A stretch of DNA of 64,000 nt, taken from positions 62,001 through 126,000 of the forward strand of contig JACJYM010000008.1 of NCBI GenBank assembly GCA_020636155.1. The letters are read 5' to 3'. A program made the position numbers and the translations under genes. Each line of letters opens with the position of its first letter. The stretch's first letter is position 1. The notes beneath the pieces are model-generated. The model was not told the origin of the DNA. It saw only the letters and a program-made list of their open reading frames with translations, and made no database searches. Positions 61,608 to 64,000 of this stretch are shown here, piece by piece. Source of the stretch: Lewinellaceae bacterium (GTDB lineage Bacteria; Bacteroidota; Bacteroidia; Chitinophagales; Saprospiraceae).

Positions 61608-62999
61608 ATGAGTGTTCACGTTAGTCCAATTAGAGAACCACTAGTAACGGGGCATAAAACCTATCATCAAATTACTGAGGATTTGGTTTCTCCAACAGAG
61701 AAAATGCCCAACTTGTCATGGGTGATAGGGTTTATAATTTCTTTGACTTTGCTCACTTTTGGTTTATTCTGTATTTTCTGGACCATTTGGGTAGGTATAG
61801 GAACTTGGGATTTGAACCGAACCATTGGTTGGGGATGGGATATTACCAATTTCGTTTGGTGGATTGGTATTGGTCACGCAGGTACCCTGATTTCAGCCAT
61901 CTTACTATTGTTTAGACAAAAGTGGAGAACAGGTGTTAACAGAGCTGCAGAAGCCATGACCATTTTTGCGGTAATATGTGCTGCTATTTTCCCGGGAATT
62001 CACGTAGGTAGAGCATGGGTAGTTTTTTACTTTTTTCCATATCCAAACACTAGAGGACCGATTTGGCCTAACTTTAACTCGCCACTCCTTTGGGACGTAT
62101 TTGCGATTAGTACCTATTTTACAGTATCATTGTTATTCTGGTACACAGGTTTAGTTCCTGATTTTGCAACGGTAAGGGATAGAGCTAAAGGATTAAGAAA
62201 TAAAATTTACAATACCTTATCATTCGGTTGGAAAGGTTCTGCAAAACATTGGCAAAGATGGGAGTCTTTATCACTTGTGCTAGCGGGATTGGCTACTCCA
62301 CTCGTACTTTCAGTTCACACGATCGTAAGTTTTGACTTTGCTACTTCTGTGATACCTGGATGGCATACGACGATTTTCCCTCCATACTTCGTTGCTGGAG
62401 CCATTTTCTCAGGTTTTGCAATGGTGTTAACACTAATGCTTGTTACGAGAAAAGTCCTTAATCTAGAAGATTATATCACGATTGAGCATATCGAATCGAT
62501 GAACAAGGTCATACTATTGACTGGAACCATCGTGGGTATTGCCTACCTGACAGAGTTGTTTATCGCGTGGTATTCTCAATATCCTTATGAGCAGTTTGCA
62601 TTTTTTAACAGAGCGGTGGGACCTTATTGGTGGTCATATTTTGGAATGATGTTTTGTAACGTGATTACACCACAATTATTCTGGAAAAAATCGTGGAGAA
62701 GAAATATCACACTGACCTTTTTCTTATCTATTTTGATAAATATAGGTATGTGGTTTGAGAGATTCGTAATCATTGCGACGACATTGGCAAGAGATTATTT
62801 ACCATCTAGTTGGAGTTATTATTCACCTACATGGGTTGAGATAGGAATATTTGTAGGAACGATAGGAATATTTTTCACACTTTATCTTTTATTTACGAGA
62901 GTAGCACCGGTAGTTGCGATTGCTGAAATCAAAGCGATTTTAAAATCTTCTGGAGACCAATATGTTGGTAAAAATGCTACACATCACGATGAACATTAA
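61608..62999 (+). CDS. actC: Alternative complex III subunit ActC (NrfD-like)
   Basis: 463 residues with about ten membrane helices and the NrfD/PsrC pattern: ITNFVWWIGIGHAGTLISAI, then WRTGVNRAAEAMTIFAV, then VGRAWVVFYFFPYP. Quinol binding by ActC and electron transfer to ActB are known for the complex. Located 34 bp after actB. Conserved polar residues in helices 2-3 that form the quinol site are present by eye. Confidence 0.93.
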   Translation: MSVHVSPIREPLVTGHKTYHQITEDLVSPTEKMPNLSWVIGFIISLTLLTFGLFCIFWTIWVGIGTWDLNRTIGWGWDITNFVWWIGIGHAGTLISAILLLFRQKWRTGVNRAAEAMTIFAVICAAIFPGIHVGRAWVVFYFFPYPNTRGPIWPNFNSPLLWDVFAISTYFTVSLLFWYTGLVPDFATVRDRAKGLRNKIYNTLSFGWKGSAKHWQRWESLSLVLAGLATPLVLSVHTIVSFDFATSVIPGWHTTIFPPYFVAGAIFSGFAMVLTLMLVTRKVLNLEDYITIEHIESMNKVILLTGTIVGIAYLTELFIAWYSQYPYEQFAFFNRAVGPYWWSYFGMMFCNVITPQLFWKKSWRRNITLTFFLSILINIGMWFERFVIIATTLARDYLPSSWSYYSPTWVEIGIFVGTIGIFFTLYLLFTRVAPVVAIAEIKAILKSSGDQYVGKNATHHDEH

Positions 63000-63021
63000 T
63001 TAAGAAAACAATTCGAAAGAT

Positions 63022-63528
63022 ATGTCTAAAGAAAACAAGATAATATACGGAATATACGGTGACGAGGAGGTGCTTTTGAGTGCAGTTAAAGAGGCTAGAG
63101 AAAGGCATTATGACATTCAGGATGTATATTCACCATTTCCGGTACACGGATTAGATCCATTGTTGGGATTGGCAGAATCAAGATTACATATTGCGGGATT
63201 TGTGTTTGGAGCAATTGGTACATTAACGGCTTTTCTAGGAATGACTTGGATTTTTACCAAAGATTGGCCTATTATATTTGGTGGTAAACCTTACTGGTCA
63301 GTGCCAGCATTCATACCTATTACTTTTGAGTTGACAGTATTGTTTGCTTCTATTGGTATGGTGGTGAGTTTTTATGTCGTATCAGGATTAGGTCCCGGAG
63401 TAAAAAGTAAACTATTAGATAGAAGATTGACAGACGATAAGTTTTGTATTTCTTTTGAAAATTCTGAAAACAGTGATTATGAAGAATTTTTCAGAAGTAC
63501 AGGTGCGGAGGAAGTCGGTGTCGCATAA
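63022..63528 (+). CDS. actD: Alternative complex III subunit ActD (DUF3341)
   Basis: 168 residues. A soluble N-terminal half (IYGIYGDEEVLLSAVKEA; DVYSPFPVHGLDPLLGLA) is followed by two TM helices (FGAIGTLTAFLGMTWIF; LTVLFASIGMVVSFYVV). This is the ActD/DUF3341 membrane subunit with no cofactor of its own. 22 bp after actC. Ordinary length and composition. Confidence 0.92.
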   Translation: MSKENKIIYGIYGDEEVLLSAVKEARERHYDIQDVYSPFPVHGLDPLLGLAESRLHIAGFVFGAIGTLTAFLGMTWIFTKDWPIIFGGKPYWSVPAFIPITFELTVLFASIGMVVSFYVVSGLGPGVKSKLLDRRLTDDKFCISFENSENSDYEEFFRSTGAEEVGVA

Positions 63529-63572
63529 TGATAATTTGAAATCAGTTATTATAATATAAATTGATGTTAAAA

Positions 63573-64000
63573 ATGAATTTTAAAATGAAACCTTGGTTTG
63601 GCATGTTGCTCTTAGCAACTTTAATATTAAATGCTTGTCAGCAACCGGGAAAGAATAGTACGGGTAGTGAATATATGCCCGATATGGCTCACTCTATTGC
63701 TTATGAAGCGAACTACTATAATTATTATGTCAATAATACATGGGGTAGTGAAGAGGAATATTATAGCTATGCTAAACCAAAGGATCCGGTATTACACACG
63801 GTACCGAGGGGTTCTTATGAAGCCACAGCAGGAAGTTCAGCAACTGGAATTAGCATTGATGAAAGTAACAGTGTTCCTTACGAATATGCTGATACCGAAG
63901 ACGACCGATCTAAAGCTATGGAAAATATCACCACGAGTCCCTTCCCAATCACTGAGAAATCGTTGTCAGTAGGTAAGGAGCTCTATGCGATCAATTGTGC
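63573..64000 (+). CDS. actE: Alternative complex III subunit ActE, 3' end outside window
   Basis: 142 codons visible. Start MNFKMKPWFGMLLLAT then lipobox ILNACQQ; other in-frame ATGs at 63564 and 63585 are possible. The mature N-terminus (DMAHSIAYEANYYNYY, then SVPYEYADTEDD) is typical of ActE, whose monoheme site follows; the window ends at LYAINC, the first Cys of the expected CXXCH. If complete, the complex here would carry seven heme sites in all with ActA's six. Confidence 0.85.
   Translation, partial: MNFKMKPWFGMLLLATLILNACQQPGKNSTGSEYMPDMAHSIAYEANYYNYYVNNTWGSEEEYYSYAKPKDPVLHTVPRGSYEATAGSSATGISIDESNSVPYEYADTEDDRSKAMENITTSPFPITEKSLSVGKELYAINC

Noticed and set aside
56031..64000. Polysulfide or nitrite reductase operon instead of alternative complex III
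   Set aside because: The order multiheme cytochrome, fused molybdopterin-like/Fe-S protein, NrfD-like, DUF3341, lipoprotein cytochrome is the act order and includes ActD, which the other complexes lack.

Overview
This A+T-rich window comes from the chromosome of a Bacteroidota member; a Saprospiraceae-like or related environmental lineage is my best guess. The evidence is three secreted proteins with type IX secretion (T9SS) C-terminal sorting domains, a TonB receptor with an N-terminal carboxypeptidase-regulatory-like domain, many starts without Shine-Dalgarno sequences, repeated TAnnTTTG -7 promoter boxes, and an alternative complex III (act) operon. No rRNA, tRNA, CRISPR array, transposase or integrase was seen.

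Region 1 (1-11.2 kb) is accessory DNA read on the minus strand: a partial lipoprotein, a HicA/HicB toxin-antitoxin pair, a CPWCG protein with an EF-Tu-domain-3-like protein, a seven-gene RND efflux operon with its TetR regulator, and an orphan membrane protein. Structured palindromic elements separate these units. The few bases that open each unit (always GTT...) recur inverted at its end, as expected for integron-type cassettes, although no integrase lies in the window. Region 2 (11.1-16.5 kb) is a compact five-gene operon. It encodes an ABC transporter whose substrate-binding domain is membrane anchored and fused to an OmpA peptidoglycan-binding domain, plus two coiled-coil proteins, one PspA-like.

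Region 3 (16.7-48.3 kb) is mostly core genome: DUF4105 protein, isocitrate dehydrogenase, HhH and Smr proteins, an HscA-like Hsp70 with an unknown partner, ribosomal protein bS21, cystathionine beta-synthase with an MFS exporter, a T9SS PA-domain protein, Kdo transferase, UDP-glucuronate decarboxylase-like epimerase, MetK, a STAS protein, RNase Z, an MbnP-like protein with two MbnH/MauG-like diheme enzymes, thymidine kinase, a cytoplasmic substrate-binding-fold protein, a large FG-GAP/UnbV lipoprotein with a TerB-like protein, Upp and Dus. Two non-coding stretches, upstream of the CBS gene and of dus, hold minus-strand intrinsic terminators with no annotated gene before them. The one before CBS also has a complete promoter and a 14-codon reading frame.

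Region 4 (48.6-64 kb) holds surface proteins, including a cysteine-rich lipoprotein with an (AC)10 tract near its start and a T9SS protein, a TonB receptor, an Fe-S membrane protein, thymidylate synthase, and actABCD plus the start of actE. The act operon has a full promoter overlapped by a 9-bp inverted repeat. Several start codons were moved downstream because a promoter box lies inside or just before the longer reading frame.
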